Of a stretch of 64,000 bases of DNA, positions 42,513-53,247 are shown one piece after another. A program made the position numbers and the translations under genes. The notes under the pieces are model-generated. The model had not been told where the DNA came from and did no database searches. It saw nothing but the letters and a program-made list of their open reading frames with translations. This DNA comes from an archaeon. Its GTDB lineage: Archaea; EX4484-52; WAPT01. Every line of letters begins with the position of its first letter. Positions within the stretch are counted from its first letter, which is position 1. The DNA lies in contig JAPDKB010000008.1 in assembly GCA_029258795.1 (NCBI GenBank), positions 1 to 64,000 on the forward strand. Direction: 5' to 3'.

Positions 42513-43399
42513 GCTCAGGCTTAAACGTTCGCAAGCTTCTCGAAGGAAAGGTAGGTGAGGATGAGTTAGAACACATACCGCGTGCTTTCGAAATAATAGG
42601 AGATATAGCCATAGTTGAGCTCGATGAAGTTGCAAGAAAGCATGCAAAGCTAATAGCTGACGCGATAATGCAGCTAAACAAAAACGTGAAGGTCGTGCTG
42701 AACAAAGTTGAAGATGTCTCCGGCAAGTATCGTGTGCCGAGGTATGAAGTCATTGCGGCTAAGCAAAACGAAAGGAATTTCTCGCACATCAAAAAAGAGT
42801 TTCGCCCCACGAAAATAACTGAAACCGTACATACAGAACATGGATGTAAGTTCCTTCTGGATGTCAGTAAAGTGTATTTTTCCGCGCGCCTGAGTTTTGA
42901 AAGGAAAAGGATAGCTGAGATGGTGAGGGATGGCGAGAGAGTGCTCGTGATGTTTGCCGGTGTTGGTCCGTTTGCCATAGTGATAGCGAAGAATGCCAAC
43001 CCTGCTGAGGTTGTTGGAGTTGAGCTGAACCCTCACGCTGTTGAATACTTCAGGAAGAACGTAGCACTAAACAAAGTTGAAGATAAGGTAAAAGTTGTGG
43101 AGGGAGATGTTGCAGAAATTGTGCCAAAACTGCAATATCAATTTGACCGTATCGTCATGCCTGCTCCGAAGGATGCTCCGGATTATCTGGAGGTTGCGCT
43201 TGAAAAGATAAAGGAGGGTGGAATGATCCATCTGTACACTTTTGCAAGCGAGGAGGAAATAGAAAGCAAGGATGTTGTGAAACGTGTGGAGGAGAGGTGC
43301 AAGAAAGCGGGTAAGAAAGCAGAGGTCGTATTCTTCAGGAAGTGTGGAGCCGTCGCTCCTTATCATTACAGAGTTGTGCTGGATTTGAAGATTGGATAA
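42509..43399 (+). CDS. trm5: tRNA (guanine37-N1)-methyltransferase, Trm5 family
   Basis: VLVMFAGVGPFAIVIAK, VVGVELNPHAVEYF, IVMPAPKDAPDYL. Confidence 0.85.
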   Translation: MSSGLNVRKLLEGKVGEDELEHIPRAFEIIGDIAIVELDEVARKHAKLIADAIMQLNKNVKVVLNKVEDVSGKYRVPRYEVIAAKQNERNFSHIKKEFRPTKITETVHTEHGCKFLLDVSKVYFSARLSFERKRIAEMVRDGERVLVMFAGVGPFAIVIAKNANPAEVVGVELNPHAVEYFRKNVALNKVEDKVKVVEGDVAEIVPKLQYQFDRIVMPAPKDAPDYLEVALEKIKEGGMIHLYTFASEEEIESKDVVKRVEERCKKAGKKAEVVFFRKCGAVAPYHYRVVLDLKIG

Positions 43400-43416
43400 A
43401 TTTCCCAAAAAAATAG
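43394..43416 (-). terminator. T-rich tract with GGGAAATTTATCC motif
   Basis: Minus strand CTATTTTTTTGGGAAATTTATCC. Confidence 0.4.
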
Positions 43417-43440
43417 AAAAGAAAAATGAAAAAGATCAAA

Positions 43441-44031
43441 TCAGTGCAATGTCACCCGTAATGTCTTTATCCGCATCGCTTTCGCCCCCTCTATCTGATC
43501 TCCGATTTCATTCCAGTCATGGATTCGTATCTTAAATTCTACATTGTTTGAAGGTTTTGTCTCTGGACCAACTATAGTAATAGTTATCTGTTCTCTCGGA
43601 ACTTCGATAGCAGTATAATATATGTGGTCTGTTGGAAATCCTAAACCCTCCAATTTTTCTAGAAATCTCTTAAATAAGGTTGGGATTCGGTAGAATTCTA
43701 TGTCATTATTATCAGGATCCTCCAAATTAAAGTGGAATTTGGCTCCATTTTCCGTCTCTTCAATTTCATAGCATACAAGATTAACTCCTGACTCTGTCCA
43801 GACACACCCTTCTGGATTTTCCTCTTCTAATTTTTCTATTGCTTCAGTTAATCTCTCGACAGTTTCGTACCCTTCAAATGAATAGCTCCAGAGCACTGTT
43901 CCAAGAGCCTCGCCATACCCTAACTCTAAAATAATTTTCACAATACTTTCAAAAATATCCAAAAGTTTACGAATCTCGCGTTCATACACCACCTTCATAA
44001 CCACATCACCTCCCAACTTTTCAAGGTGCAC
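43441..44031 (-). CDS. Hypothetical protein
   Basis: ORF only; TATA-like TATATAAAC upstream on the minus strand. Confidence 0.5.
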   Translation of the reverse strand: MHLEKLGGDVVMKVVYEREIRKLLDIFESIVKIILELGYGEALGTVLWSYSFEGYETVERLTEAIEKLEEENPEGCVWTESGVNLVCYEIEETENGAKFHFNLEDPDNNDIEFYRIPTLFKRFLEKLEGLGFPTDHIYYTAIEVPREQITITIVGPETKPSNNVEFKIRIHDWNEIGDQIEGAKAMRIKTLRVTLH

Positions 44032-44282
44032 AGAATGGACAACTTCAGGTGCATTAGGATAACCCAGGTCAAAGAATATCTCTGCTATATAAACGTGCTT
44101 TGCTGTTAAAGTGTGGTTCTAGGCGGGACAAACTAATGCAAACTAAGAACAAAGCTACCACTAGCACCACTAGTTATTCTGTCTCATCTAAGAACAAAGT
44201 CTGGTCAGCTCTTTGTTTGCGCAAGGAATTCTTAAACCAAAGATTTTAAATTTGTTAATAGTGGTGGCTACAGAAAGCGGCT

Positions 44283-46046
44283 TTATTTCCCGATCTTCTT
44301 CCTCGCTCCAGTCACCAGATCAACCAGCTCCTCATCCGCTATGACGTAAGGATAGTACACGAGCTGGACGCTGTCCACCTTGCCCAGTAACCGCCTTGCG
44401 AGCTGCGCTGCCTGCTCGTGACTTATCTCAGCTTTTATCACCCTCCCCGCTATCTCCTCCATGCCGTACTCTATGCTCATCTCAGCTATGCTTCCATTTC
44501 CATTTTGCTCCCTAACCACGTTTCCGTCGAAGAAAAGGAACTTGCCCTGTACAGCATCCATCACGTAGCGCTTACCTGCAACATTGAAAACCCAGCACGG
44601 ATAATAAACCTTGCTTCCCGCGGGTACAGCACTTACGGGTTTGAGAGGCAGAAATACTGGAATTTCGTTTTCCCTCTGCTCCGTAACATCCTGCGTTACA
44701 CCGCCGTGCTTGCTCCTTCTCACTCTTATCTTTACTATGATGGGGAATTCCTGCCCTATTATCAATGCCGTGCCGGTGTTCAGATTCTTTATCTCCTTCT
44801 CGAGCTCAGCACTCAGCCCTTCGGCATAGCTCACAGCTTTCAAGTCGTTTGGGTTCATCATCCTCAGTATTATCTGTGTGTTGCACTGGCTCAGCACGTT
44901 CTTGTCTATCCTTGCAGGCCTCTGGCTTATCACACACAAGCCAAGCCCGAACTTCCTGCCCTCTGAAGCCACGTTTTTGATTATCTTCGCGCTTATCTTT
45001 GCCTCGCTCTGCGGAATGAAGTTGTGAGCTTCCTCTATAACCAGAAAGCAGGGATTTATCATGCCTATCTTCCTTGCTTCGAAAATCTTCTCCACGATCT
45101 TGTAAACAACATAGGCCTGCACTTCCTGGCTCACGCCACGAAGGTTTATCACCGTTATCTTGCCCGGCACAACCAGCTTTGTTACGGGTGTTGCCTCCTC
45201 GCTGAATATCTTCATGTCCTTCAGCATCTCAAGCATGTTTATCACATTCCATTTACTCTGGCTCTGACTCTGCTCTATTTCAGCTATCACATCCTCAAGC
45301 GTGTACTTCTTTTTGGTTGACTTAACGCGCTTGAACGCAGCGTAGAGCAGGGCGAGCTGTGATGCTGTGGGTTTGGACGGGAAGAGCATGCCTATCTCCC
45401 TCGGATCTATTTCATCGTAGCCAAAGCTCAGCTGCATCGCTCCGGGATTAACGCGGGGATCAGGGCTGTAGTGCTGCACCTCGTAACCCTTCGGCTGAAT
45501 TCCGAACTTGCGGAATGCTTCAGCATCCTTAACGTCGTTCGGGAAGCGCATGGAGATGTACTCGCCATGCGGATCTATCACAACAACAGGAATCCTCCTT
45601 TCGGCTATCTCCTCCAGCAATACACCGACGGTGTATGACTTGCCCGAGCCCGTGGCAGCAAGCACAGCAACATGCTTTGAGATCAGCTCCTGTGGATCAA
45701 GAAAGACCTTCACATCCTCATTGGCTTCAAGCACGCCTATGTAAAGCCCGTCTTTCTTGAGATTGAGCACCTCACTTATTATCTTCCTGTCAGCTTTGTA
45801 CACCAGACTGTTCGGCTTTATGGGAACCTTCGGAATTTTTAGAATGCCATTCTCCCTGTAACCTATTATTCTCGCTTTGCACACCATCTTGCCGTCAGGA
45901 TGCATCTCCACATCCTCAACCCTGCAGAGAAGCCAGTTGTCATCTGCACTCTTCACAGTAACGAAATCCATTCTGTTCACTTCCTTGTACGCACGGAAGT
46001 GAAAGCTCTTCGTCCCGGTTTTGCCGAAGACCTCTCCAACCAGCAT
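44283..46046 (-). CDS. herA: HerA-like bipolar DNA helicase/ATPase
   Basis: VLAATGSGKSYTVGVLLEEI Walker A, CFLVIEEAHNFIP Walker B. Confidence 0.9.
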   Translation of the reverse strand: MLVGEVFGKTGTKSFHFRAYKEVNRMDFVTVKSADDNWLLCRVEDVEMHPDGKMVCKARIIGYRENGILKIPKVPIKPNSLVYKADRKIISEVLNLKKDGLYIGVLEANEDVKVFLDPQELISKHVAVLAATGSGKSYTVGVLLEEIAERRIPVVVIDPHGEYISMRFPNDVKDAEAFRKFGIQPKGYEVQHYSPDPRVNPGAMQLSFGYDEIDPREIGMLFPSKPTASQLALLYAAFKRVKSTKKKYTLEDVIAEIEQSQSQSKWNVINMLEMLKDMKIFSEEATPVTKLVVPGKITVINLRGVSQEVQAYVVYKIVEKIFEARKIGMINPCFLVIEEAHNFIPQSEAKISAKIIKNVASEGRKFGLGLCVISQRPARIDKNVLSQCNTQIILRMMNPNDLKAVSYAEGLSAELEKEIKNLNTGTALIIGQEFPIIVKIRVRRSKHGGVTQDVTEQRENEIPVFLPLKPVSAVPAGSKVYYPCWVFNVAGKRYVMDAVQGKFLFFDGNVVREQNGNGSIAEMSIEYGMEEIAGRVIKAEISHEQAAQLARRLLGKVDSVQLVYYPYVIADEELVDLVTGARKKIGK

Positions 46047-46239
46047 GAGAACCGTATGGGAATTTAATGGCTGAAATTATTTTAAGTTTCCCTGAAACAA
46101 CTTCCAGTTTAAGGGATGTTTTTCCCGAATAAAAAATTTTATCCTATACTATTACCATACTCTTTCGGAATTTCCGTGGAGTAAAACCCCACTATTTTAA
46201 AAAATTTCACGTTCAGAATTCCTTGCGTTCATGGATATT

Positions 46240-46364
46240 GGGGCCGTGGTGTAGCTTGGTTATCATTCCGGCTTTGGGAGCCGGCGACCCCGGTTCAAAT
46301 GCCATGGAGCAAGCTCCTTGCATTTCTAGCTGCTCCGCGGCTGAAAATCCGGGCGGCCCCACCA
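46240..46364 (+). tRNA. tRNA-Pro(TGG) copy 1 with T-loop intron, CCA encoded
   Basis: GGGGCCG/CGGCCCC acceptor; CCGGC-TTTGGGA-GCCGG anticodon arm; CCCGG-TTCAAAT[intron]...AAT-CCGGG. Confidence 0.88.
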
Positions 46365-46580
46365 GAGCCGGAGAGAATTGAATCTACTTTTAGAATCCTA
46401 TGTGTCCCGAGAAATCTATTTTTGTTTTGGGTTCTCTGTACTGGACAATTTAGTGTATTGCCCAATTATTTAAAAGTGTTTTGTGGAGTGCCATCATCAT
46501 TAACAACTTCCGTAAATTATATAAGTATTGCTGATTTAGGAGATGTTCATCAAAAAATATCTGCGTCTTTTTCTTGGGCG

Positions 46581-46670
46581 GGACAGAAGTTGTGGTTTAT
46601 CTAGTTTTTAGTATGGGTCTGTATTGTCCCGCTCCTCCCTTCAAGGAGAAGGGGTTTTGGAGGTGAGAAG
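46581..46670 (+). promoter_or_regulatory. Structured 5' leader (family A)
   Basis: GGACA...TGTCCCGCTCCTCCC hairpins before SD GGAGGTGAG; TATA-like TTATATAAG at ~46517. Confidence 0.5.
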
Positions 46671-47072
46671 TTGAGAGATTGGATCGATGTTGTTGTAAAA
46701 TGGGGGTTGGAGGATGCGCAATACCTTATGAAAAAGGCAAGAGTCGAAATGTCGTGGGATGGAGAAGATACGGAGATGCAGCGCAAAATAACTGGCAGTA
46801 TAAGAAAAGAATTTAACGCCGCTCTCCAAGAAATAAAGAAGCAAAACGGTCTTTTGGGTAGCGAGGGCGAGATTGATACGCTCGAAATAAATTTAATACG
46901 CAAAATAGCTTGTAGGCACTGGCTGCAGGAATTGAAATCAATAGCGGAGCGCCGCAAGGTTCTGGGTGCTTCAAAGAAGATAAACGAGGCAATAAAAGAG
47001 GTGGAGAAGGAGATCAAGAATCTTCTGGAAGAAGCAGAACATATCTACATGAACAACAGCGCACTTTCTTAA
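46671..47072 (+). CDS. Hypothetical small protein (paralog decayed at 53.7 kb)
   Basis: TTG start after SD; LLGSEGEIDTLE segment shared with 53.7-kb remnant. Confidence 0.55.
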   Translation: MRDWIDVVVKWGLEDAQYLMKKARVEMSWDGEDTEMQRKITGSIRKEFNAALQEIKKQNGLLGSEGEIDTLEINLIRKIACRHWLQELKSIAERRKVLGASKKINEAIKEVEKEIKNLLEEAEHIYMNNSALS

Positions 47073-47100
47073 TTTTTTAGAAAAAGTGGGGGTGGTAGGA

Positions 47101-47241
47101 ATGCGTGTATCCAATATTATTAGCAAGATTGTGCTGATAATAATAATTGTGCTTGCAATGTTTGGAGCGTATAATATAATCAAGATATTCATCTTATTTT
47201 TTGTTTATTTTTGGGAAATTTATCCAACAAAAAACCTGAGT
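47101..47241 (+). CDS. Small transmembrane peptide
   Basis: MRVSNIISKIVLIIIIVLAMFGAYNIIKIFILFFVYFWEIYPTKNLS with preceding GGGGTGGT. Confidence 0.4.
47205..47225 (+). terminator. T-rich tract with GGGAAATTTATCC motif
   Basis: TTATTTTTGGGAAATTTATCC. Confidence 0.4.
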
Positions 47242-48269
47242 TAACATATTCTTGGCACCATGCTACCATAAGGCATCTGGAGAATGCGTTTTCCCCCTAT
47301 AGTGGTTTGGATTACAACCTCCTCGTGCTCTTCGGTTGTGTAACCGGCTATGGCAGCATTTTTCTCGCCAGCTTTGTGCAGTGCTTGAAGCACATCCTCC
47401 GCTTTTTCCTTCACCACCGTCATCACAACCACTCCTTCATTCGCCATGGAGAACGGATCAAGCCCCAGCACCTCGCAGAAGTTCCTTACCTCTTGCCTTA
47501 TGGGGATTTTGCTCTCCTCAATCACCATACCAACATTGCTCTGCTCGGCTATCTCGTTAAGGGCTGCTGCGATTCCTCCCCGCGTCGCATCCTTCATGGA
47601 AGTTATTCCTCCTTCTTCCATCGCCCTTCTGACAAAATGCCAGACATGCTTGCAATCCGAGCTGGCTTCCAGCTCAAAATCAAGATTTTCTCTTGCAAGT
47701 AGCACTGCTACGCTGTGCTCTGCTATGTTGCTAGTTATTATCACCGCTTCACCTTTACAAGCGCCGCAATTTCTGATCCAAGAATGCGGATATTGCCTGT
47801 AACTTCTCACCACCTCCAGATTGTGCTCAAGCCACTCGTTTCTCTTTCCAATACATGCTGTGTTTATGATCATCTCAAAATCTCCCTTCATGGTTTTGGT
47901 GTCTCCCCCCAAAAGCTCAGCATCTATCTCTTTCATGTATTGCGAGATATCTGAAATAACTTGCAAAAACTTGTCCTTCTCGAGTTCCTCATTCATGACG
48001 AGAGAAAGTAGAAAAGATGAGGGCTGCGCACCCATAACAGCAACATCATTTGCTGACCCGCAGATCGCAAGTTTTCCGATGGTACCGCCGGGAAATATTA
48101 TTGGTTCAATAGTATGGCTGTCCGTAGTTATCACCATCTCGTCTGAGATAATAGCAGCATCCTCTCTGCTCTTCACATCAATTTTTGAGAACACGAATTT
48201 CTCCAGGAACTCCATCATTTTCTTACCGCCATCTCCTACATCCCCTACGCGCTCATCCATCAATCTCAC
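47241..48269 (-). CDS. hypE: Hydrogenase maturation protein HypE
   Basis: AIISDEMVITTDSHTIEPIIFPGG, C-terminal PRIC. Confidence 0.92.
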   Translation of the reverse strand: MRLMDERVGDVGDGGKKMMEFLEKFVFSKIDVKSREDAAIISDEMVITTDSHTIEPIIFPGGTIGKLAICGSANDVAVMGAQPSSFLLSLVMNEELEKDKFLQVISDISQYMKEIDAELLGGDTKTMKGDFEMIINTACIGKRNEWLEHNLEVVRSYRQYPHSWIRNCGACKGEAVIITSNIAEHSVAVLLARENLDFELEASSDCKHVWHFVRRAMEEGGITSMKDATRGGIAAALNEIAEQSNVGMVIEESKIPIRQEVRNFCEVLGLDPFSMANEGVVVMTVVKEKAEDVLQALHKAGEKNAAIAGYTTEEHEEVVIQTTIGGKRILQMPYGSMVPRIC

Positions 48270-50584
48270 CCAAAAACTTTGTGAGGTACGCCTGTCCTAA
48301 ACTTATTCCGTTATCTCCAACAGGCACTTCACTTGGAAGCACAACGTTGATTCCATGGTTCTGACAGATTTCCATAACCTTGCCAACAAAAATGGGGTTG
48401 ACCATCACACCGCCCGAAAGCACAACATCACACCCTTTTTTCCTTGCGTAATAACATGCTATTTCTGCCATTCCCGAAGCAAGGCATTCTATGGCTTCTC
48501 TCGCAACCTCTGCTCTGCTTACAACACCATCTTTTATTTTTTCATAACCTTCTTTTACGAAATTAGAAATTAAAAGTTCTTTAACCGTACCAGATTTAAA
48601 TGGCAAGTTTTCCCCTCCGTAAGGCGCGGGATAAACGCTCTTTTCTTCCTTTATCCTGAACGAAGGATAAAGCTCAATCTCCTTTTCCCATTGTGCTGCA
48701 AGCGCCTCAAGCTTCATAGCTCCCTCTCCCTCATACGTCATTCTTGAATGGATACCAAGAAGATTAGCTATCCCATCAAAGAATCTTCCAGCTGATGTGC
48801 AGGATATTGTGTTTATGCCTTCCCTCAGCGCTCTCGCTATAAGCTCAAACTCTCTATTCTTGTTTTGCTCACCGATTTCATCCTCAAGCACTCCTGCAAG
48901 ATGGAGCAAGGAAAGTTTTATTTTCTCCGGATTTAATGTTGATGCATCACCCCCTACCAGCTCAAACGGCTGGAGATGCCCTATTCTCCTGAACTCATTT
49001 TTGGTTAAATCAAGATAAAGTGCTTCGCACCCCCACACCGCTCCATCAAATCCATATCCTGTGCCATCGCAGCAGACTGCAACCGCTCTTTCCATCTTTT
49101 TCTCCATCATCGCCGCGAGAGCATGGGAAAAGTGATGCTGCACTCTGTAAAGCTTTGCGTTCATTCTTTCCGCTAGCTTTTCAGCAAAGAAAGTTGTGTT
49201 GTAAGCAGGATTCAGATCGCAGAGAACAGCATCCAGCTTTTTCACATCAAGCCAGTCGAGGAAACGGTGCACCACCTGTTTGAAGTGTGTGCTATATGTC
49301 TGGAAGTTGGAAGTATCACCAACGTACTGGCTGGGATAAACTACGCCATTTTTAACCACACAGATGGAGTTGTAGAGCTCGGCCCCCACACAAACCGCCG
49401 CCAGTTTTGCTCCAATTCTGAAGCTTGCCGGAATGAAACCCCTCGACCTTCTGATGAAGACAGGATTGCCATCGACAACTCTCATCACAGAGTCATCGCA
49501 CCTGTTCTCAATTTTCAAGTTGTGGATAAGGTAAGCGTCAGCTTCCATTTTCTCCATTACACTCTCATCTGTGAACATAGGCATGCCCGGCAGGTTTGCT
49601 GAGGTCATGATGATAGCATTGCAATTCATGTGGTTGAAAAGAATGTGATGCAGAGCTGAATAAGGAAGCATGATTCCAAGCGTGTGGAGGGAAGGTGCCA
49701 CCTCGTTCAGCAAGTCCCGCTTTTTCTTCCGAAGGATCACGATGGGTCTTGCACGAGATAGCAGTACTCTTTCCTCTTCCATGGTGATTTCACAAAGATT
49801 CCTCGCAACCCTCAAATCTCTCACCATTACGGCAAAGGGCTGCTGCTCCCTGCGCAGCATTTCTCTCATGCGCCTGACCGCATTTTCGTTGAAAGCGTCA
49901 CATGCCAAATGGTAGCCGCCCCACCCCTTGATTGCGATTATGGCTCCACCCTCAATCATGCGTGCTGCCAGTTTTACCGCTTCTAGATTCCTTGCGATTG
50001 CAACACCTTCTTTGTAAAGAATGTAAGATGGTCCGCATGCAGGACAGCACGTGGTTTGGGCATGGTATCTTCTGGATTCCACACTCTCATACTCATGCTT
50101 GCATTTTTCGCAGAGAGGGAAGGAAGCGAATGAGGTATAATCTCTGTCAAACGGAAATCCCTTGAAAATCGTGAAGCGCGGGCCGCAAGCAGTACATGAT
50201 GTGAATGGATACATGTACCTCCTGTCATTTTCATCCATCACTTCATTAAGGCATTCATCGCAGATTGCACTGTCAGGAGGGGGGAAGCTGATTTCAGACG
50301 AGACTCGGGATGATGAGCTCGCCCTTATCTCAAAAATCTCGGGAAGCTCCTCATTAACTCCCGCTTTTTCCACAACAACTTCATCTATCGATGCTATGGG
50401 TGGGAGCTCCTGTCTAACTCTTTTTATCAGCTCTTCGGGATTTCTATCCACAGCTATTTCAACCTCTCCTCCTCCCAGATTTTTCACATAGCCGCAGAAC
50501 TTCATCTCCCTCGCTATTCTGCATACCGTAGGTCTGAATCCAACTCCCTGCACCTTGCCACGCACAATCACTCTATACATCATT
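48253..50584 (-). CDS. hypF: Hydrogenase maturation carbamoyltransferase HypF
   Basis: Acylphosphatase N terminus MMYRVIVRGKVQGVGFRP, CxxC zinc fingers, QHHFSHALAAMME, LSGGVMVNPIF. Confidence 0.95.
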
Positions 50585-50617
50585 ATTTGAACTTTAGCTT
50601 GGAAGAAATTAATAGGT

Positions 50618-50800
50618 ATGTGCATAGGTGTGCGTGGCAGGATTTTGGAAAAAGAAGGGAATCAGGCTATTGTGGATTTTGGAGGAGTTAAAAGGAAAAT
50701 CAGAGTTGATTTGACCCCGGAAGTTAGGGTTGGGGATGTTGTGATGGTGCATGCCGGTTTTTCTATAGCGGTTGTTAGAGATGGTGGGAATGGAGCGTGA
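50618..50800 (+). CDS. hypC: Hydrogenase maturation chaperone HypC
   Basis: MCIGVRGRILEKEG start, VGDVVMVHAGFSI. Confidence 0.9.
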   Translation: MCIGVRGRILEKEGNQAIVDFGGVKRKIRVDLTPEVRVGDVVMVHAGFSIAVVRDGGNGA

Positions 50801-51863
50801 TGCTGAGTTGTGGATTGGAAAAATAAAGGAACTTGCTTCAGAGATAGATAGGGAAATTGCCATCCTCACGCTCTGTGGTACTCATGAAAACACGGTGGCT
50901 AGAGCAGGTATAAGAAGCTTGATGCCTGAAAACGTAAAGCTCGTGCCCGGACCGGGCTGTCCCGTGTGTGTCATCGTTGATGAAGAAATTGCGAAATTTA
51001 TGCATTTTCTTGAAAATGTTGATAGCATAGTCACATGCTTTGGGGATGTGGCGAAGCTTCCTTACAGGGGCAGATCCCTAAAAAGCGTTAATGGCAAAGG
51101 CAAACTGCATGTTGTTTACAGTGTTTTTGACGCCCTAAAGCTTGCAGAAAAAGTTTCAAAGCCAGTGGTTCATCTTGCAATCGGATTTGAGACCACGATG
51201 CCATCAACCGCTCTGGCTTTGCTTGATGCTCCGGAGAATTTTTACGTTCTCAACGCTCACAGATTTTTTATTCCAGCCATTTCTGCCTTGCTGAGCAGAA
51301 CAGCACGCAGAGTTGATGCTCTCATCAACCCCGGACACGTGTCTGCAATAGTGGGTGTTATACCTTACAGAGAAGTTGTGAAGAAGTTTCAAGTTCCCCA
51401 AGTTATATCCGGATTTGAGCCATTAGATGTGGTTGAGTCCATAGCTTTGCTGCTTGAGATGTTAAAGGAAGGAAAGGCTGAAGTTATCAACCAGTATCAC
51501 AGGGTTGTGAAGGAAGAGGGTAATGAGGAAGCTCTGAAACTATTAGATCAGGTGTTTACGAGAGATGATGTGGAATGGAGGGGGCTCAGGGTGATAGAGA
51601 AGAGCAAGCCCGCTTTAAAGAAAGAATTTGAGGAGAAGGATGCTGAAAAAGCTTTTGAAGACGTGTTTGATGATTTTGAATTTGAAGAGGATGAAAGGAA
51701 GAAAGCATGCAGGTGTGGAGATGTGCTGCTTGCCAACATAACCCCGCACGAGTGTCCTCTTTTCGGAAAGGTATGCGCACCATCCAATCCTATCGGACCG
51801 TGCATGGTCAGCATAGAGGGAGCGTGCAACATATGGTACGGGCTTGCTAGCAGAAAGTGGTGA
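50772..51863 (+). CDS. hypD: Hydrogenase maturation protein HypD
   Basis: LCGTHENTVARAGIRSLMPENVKLVPGPGCPVCV. Confidence 0.95.
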   Translation: MLEMVGMERDAELWIGKIKELASEIDREIAILTLCGTHENTVARAGIRSLMPENVKLVPGPGCPVCVIVDEEIAKFMHFLENVDSIVTCFGDVAKLPYRGRSLKSVNGKGKLHVVYSVFDALKLAEKVSKPVVHLAIGFETTMPSTALALLDAPENFYVLNAHRFFIPAISALLSRTARRVDALINPGHVSAIVGVIPYREVVKKFQVPQVISGFEPLDVVESIALLLEMLKEGKAEVINQYHRVVKEEGNEEALKLLDQVFTRDDVEWRGLRVIEKSKPALKKEFEEKDAEKAFEDVFDDFEFEEDERKKACRCGDVLLANITPHECPLFGKVCAPSNPIGPCMVSIEGACNIWYGLASRKW

Positions 51864-52095
51864 AAACGTAACAAATTCAATTTGTATATGGTTTAGTGTG
51901 ATTGTAGTCCATTCGTCTATTTTTGAGAATGAATATTAGGAGGTAAATTGATAACCCATACCTAGATACGGTGGTTCTCTGAAGAGGGACTCTAATAGTT
52001 AAGATGAGTCGCTGATACAACTAAATCTTTTTAAAAATTCTACCTGACAGAAAAATTCTTACACTCAAAGGCATGGGTTAGCCTTGGGTTGTGAA

Positions 52096-52214
52096 GGGGC
52101 CGTGGTGTAGCTTGGTCATCATTCCGGCTTTGGGAGCCGGCGACCCCGGTTCAAATGCTGCAGCCCACAAACTAATCCTACAAGTTGCGGCTGAAAATCC
52201 GGGCGGCCCCACCA
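52096..52214 (+). tRNA. tRNA-Pro(TGG) copy 2 with T-loop intron, CCA encoded
   Basis: Mature portion nearly identical to copy 1 but different intron. Confidence 0.88.
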
Positions 52215-52431
52215 GAGCCGGAGAGAATTGAATCTATTTCTTTGATGATCTGGTGTCCCGAGAAAACAAAACTCACACTCCTACTTGTCCTTTGGGATGA
52301 GTTTAAAGTATTCTCAAAATATTTTGAAACTTGTTTAAACATTTGTAGGGGTTCTTTGACCAAAAACTATATAACCATTAAAAACAAAGACACTGTTAGC
52401 CCGAAACGAATGAGCTCAAAAGAGCAAACTT

Positions 52432-52616
52432 GGGACAGGCATGCGTTTTCTTTAGAGCGTAGTATGGTGCATGTGTTCGCTCCTCCCTTCACTTCTCCCC
52501 TCGAGGGAGGAGCGAGTTGATTGGCGAGAGGGCAATGAGAAAAGCTGCTGGATAGCCATACGTGCTTGAGGTGTCTATGGCGGGAAAAGAGGTTGTGGTT
52601 AAGGAGGTGAGGTGAG
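52432..52616 (+). promoter_or_regulatory. Structured 5' leader (family B)
   Basis: GGGACAGG...GCTCCTCCCTTC...GGGAGGAGCG hairpin; TATA-like CTATATAAC at ~52369. Confidence 0.45.
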
Positions 52617-52970
52617 ATGGGAGTAAAGGAAGTGGTTGATGATACAGATACCTCGAAGGAAGTGCTCAGAAAGGTTATTCTGGAGGAACTAGCAGATATA
52701 AAAAGAAGACTGGACAAACTAGATAAACTAGATGATATTGAGAGGAGAATCGATGATATTGAAGAGAGACTGAATAAGATAGAGAAAAGTGTAAGAAGAC
52801 TTAATTGGCGTGTGGGGGAGTTAGAAGAGGAAGTCGATTCCTTAAGACGTCGCTTAAGTGGGCGCCCCATTATCTTTGATGATGACAAGGTTCCGGTGAT
52901 CGAACCAACGCCTGCATTGGGCGGCATAATGAGCTGCGAGTGGGACAGATCCGGACAGAGCCTTGATTGA
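52617..52970 (+). CDS. Coiled-coil small protein
   Basis: Heptad-rich ORF; preceded by AAGGAGGTGAGGTG. Confidence 0.55.
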   Translation: MGVKEVVDDTDTSKEVLRKVILEELADIKRRLDKLDKLDDIERRIDDIEERLNKIEKSVRRLNWRVGELEEEVDSLRRRLSGRPIIFDDDKVPVIEPTPALGGIMSCEWDRSGQSLD

Positions 52971-53152
52971 TTAACTTCGAACTAAAGCATATCCTAAAAT
53001 TTACGCGAATGCAACATTCTCTTAATTTTTTTCGAAATGACGTGACTGCGGAATTTTCCCTGACTAGAAAAGTATATAAGTGTTAAGGATTAAAGATGAC
53101 TCTGTTCAAAAAAACGAGTTCTTTATATTTGGTGTTGAAGCTTGGACGTGTT

Positions 53153-53247
53153 GGACATGTTGGTGTTTTTTCTACTCGAACATATGATCTCCTGTGTCCC
53201 GCTCCTCCAGTCAGGGAGGAGGGAACAGGAGGTGAGGAGGTGGGGTT
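53153..53247 (+). promoter_or_regulatory. Structured 5' leader (family C)
   Basis: GGACA...TCCTGTGTCCCGCTCCTCC-AGTCAG-GGAGGAGGGAACAGGA nested hairpin; TATA-like AGTATATAAG at ~53071. Confidence 0.5.

Noticed and set aside
46240-47241. Integrated virus/plasmid at tRNA-Pro
   Set aside because: No integrase and no clear att direct repeat bounding an element; the two tRNA copies look like a local duplication instead
47241-51863. Hydrogenase structural operon
   Set aside because: Only maturation genes hypE, hypF, hypC, hypD are present; no hydrogenase subunits in the window
51940-52015. Box C/D sRNA upstream of tRNA-Pro copy 2 (TGATAAC...CTGA...GATGA...CTGA)
   Set aside because: C box is degenerate and the C'-D spacing is only 4 nt, too short for a guide
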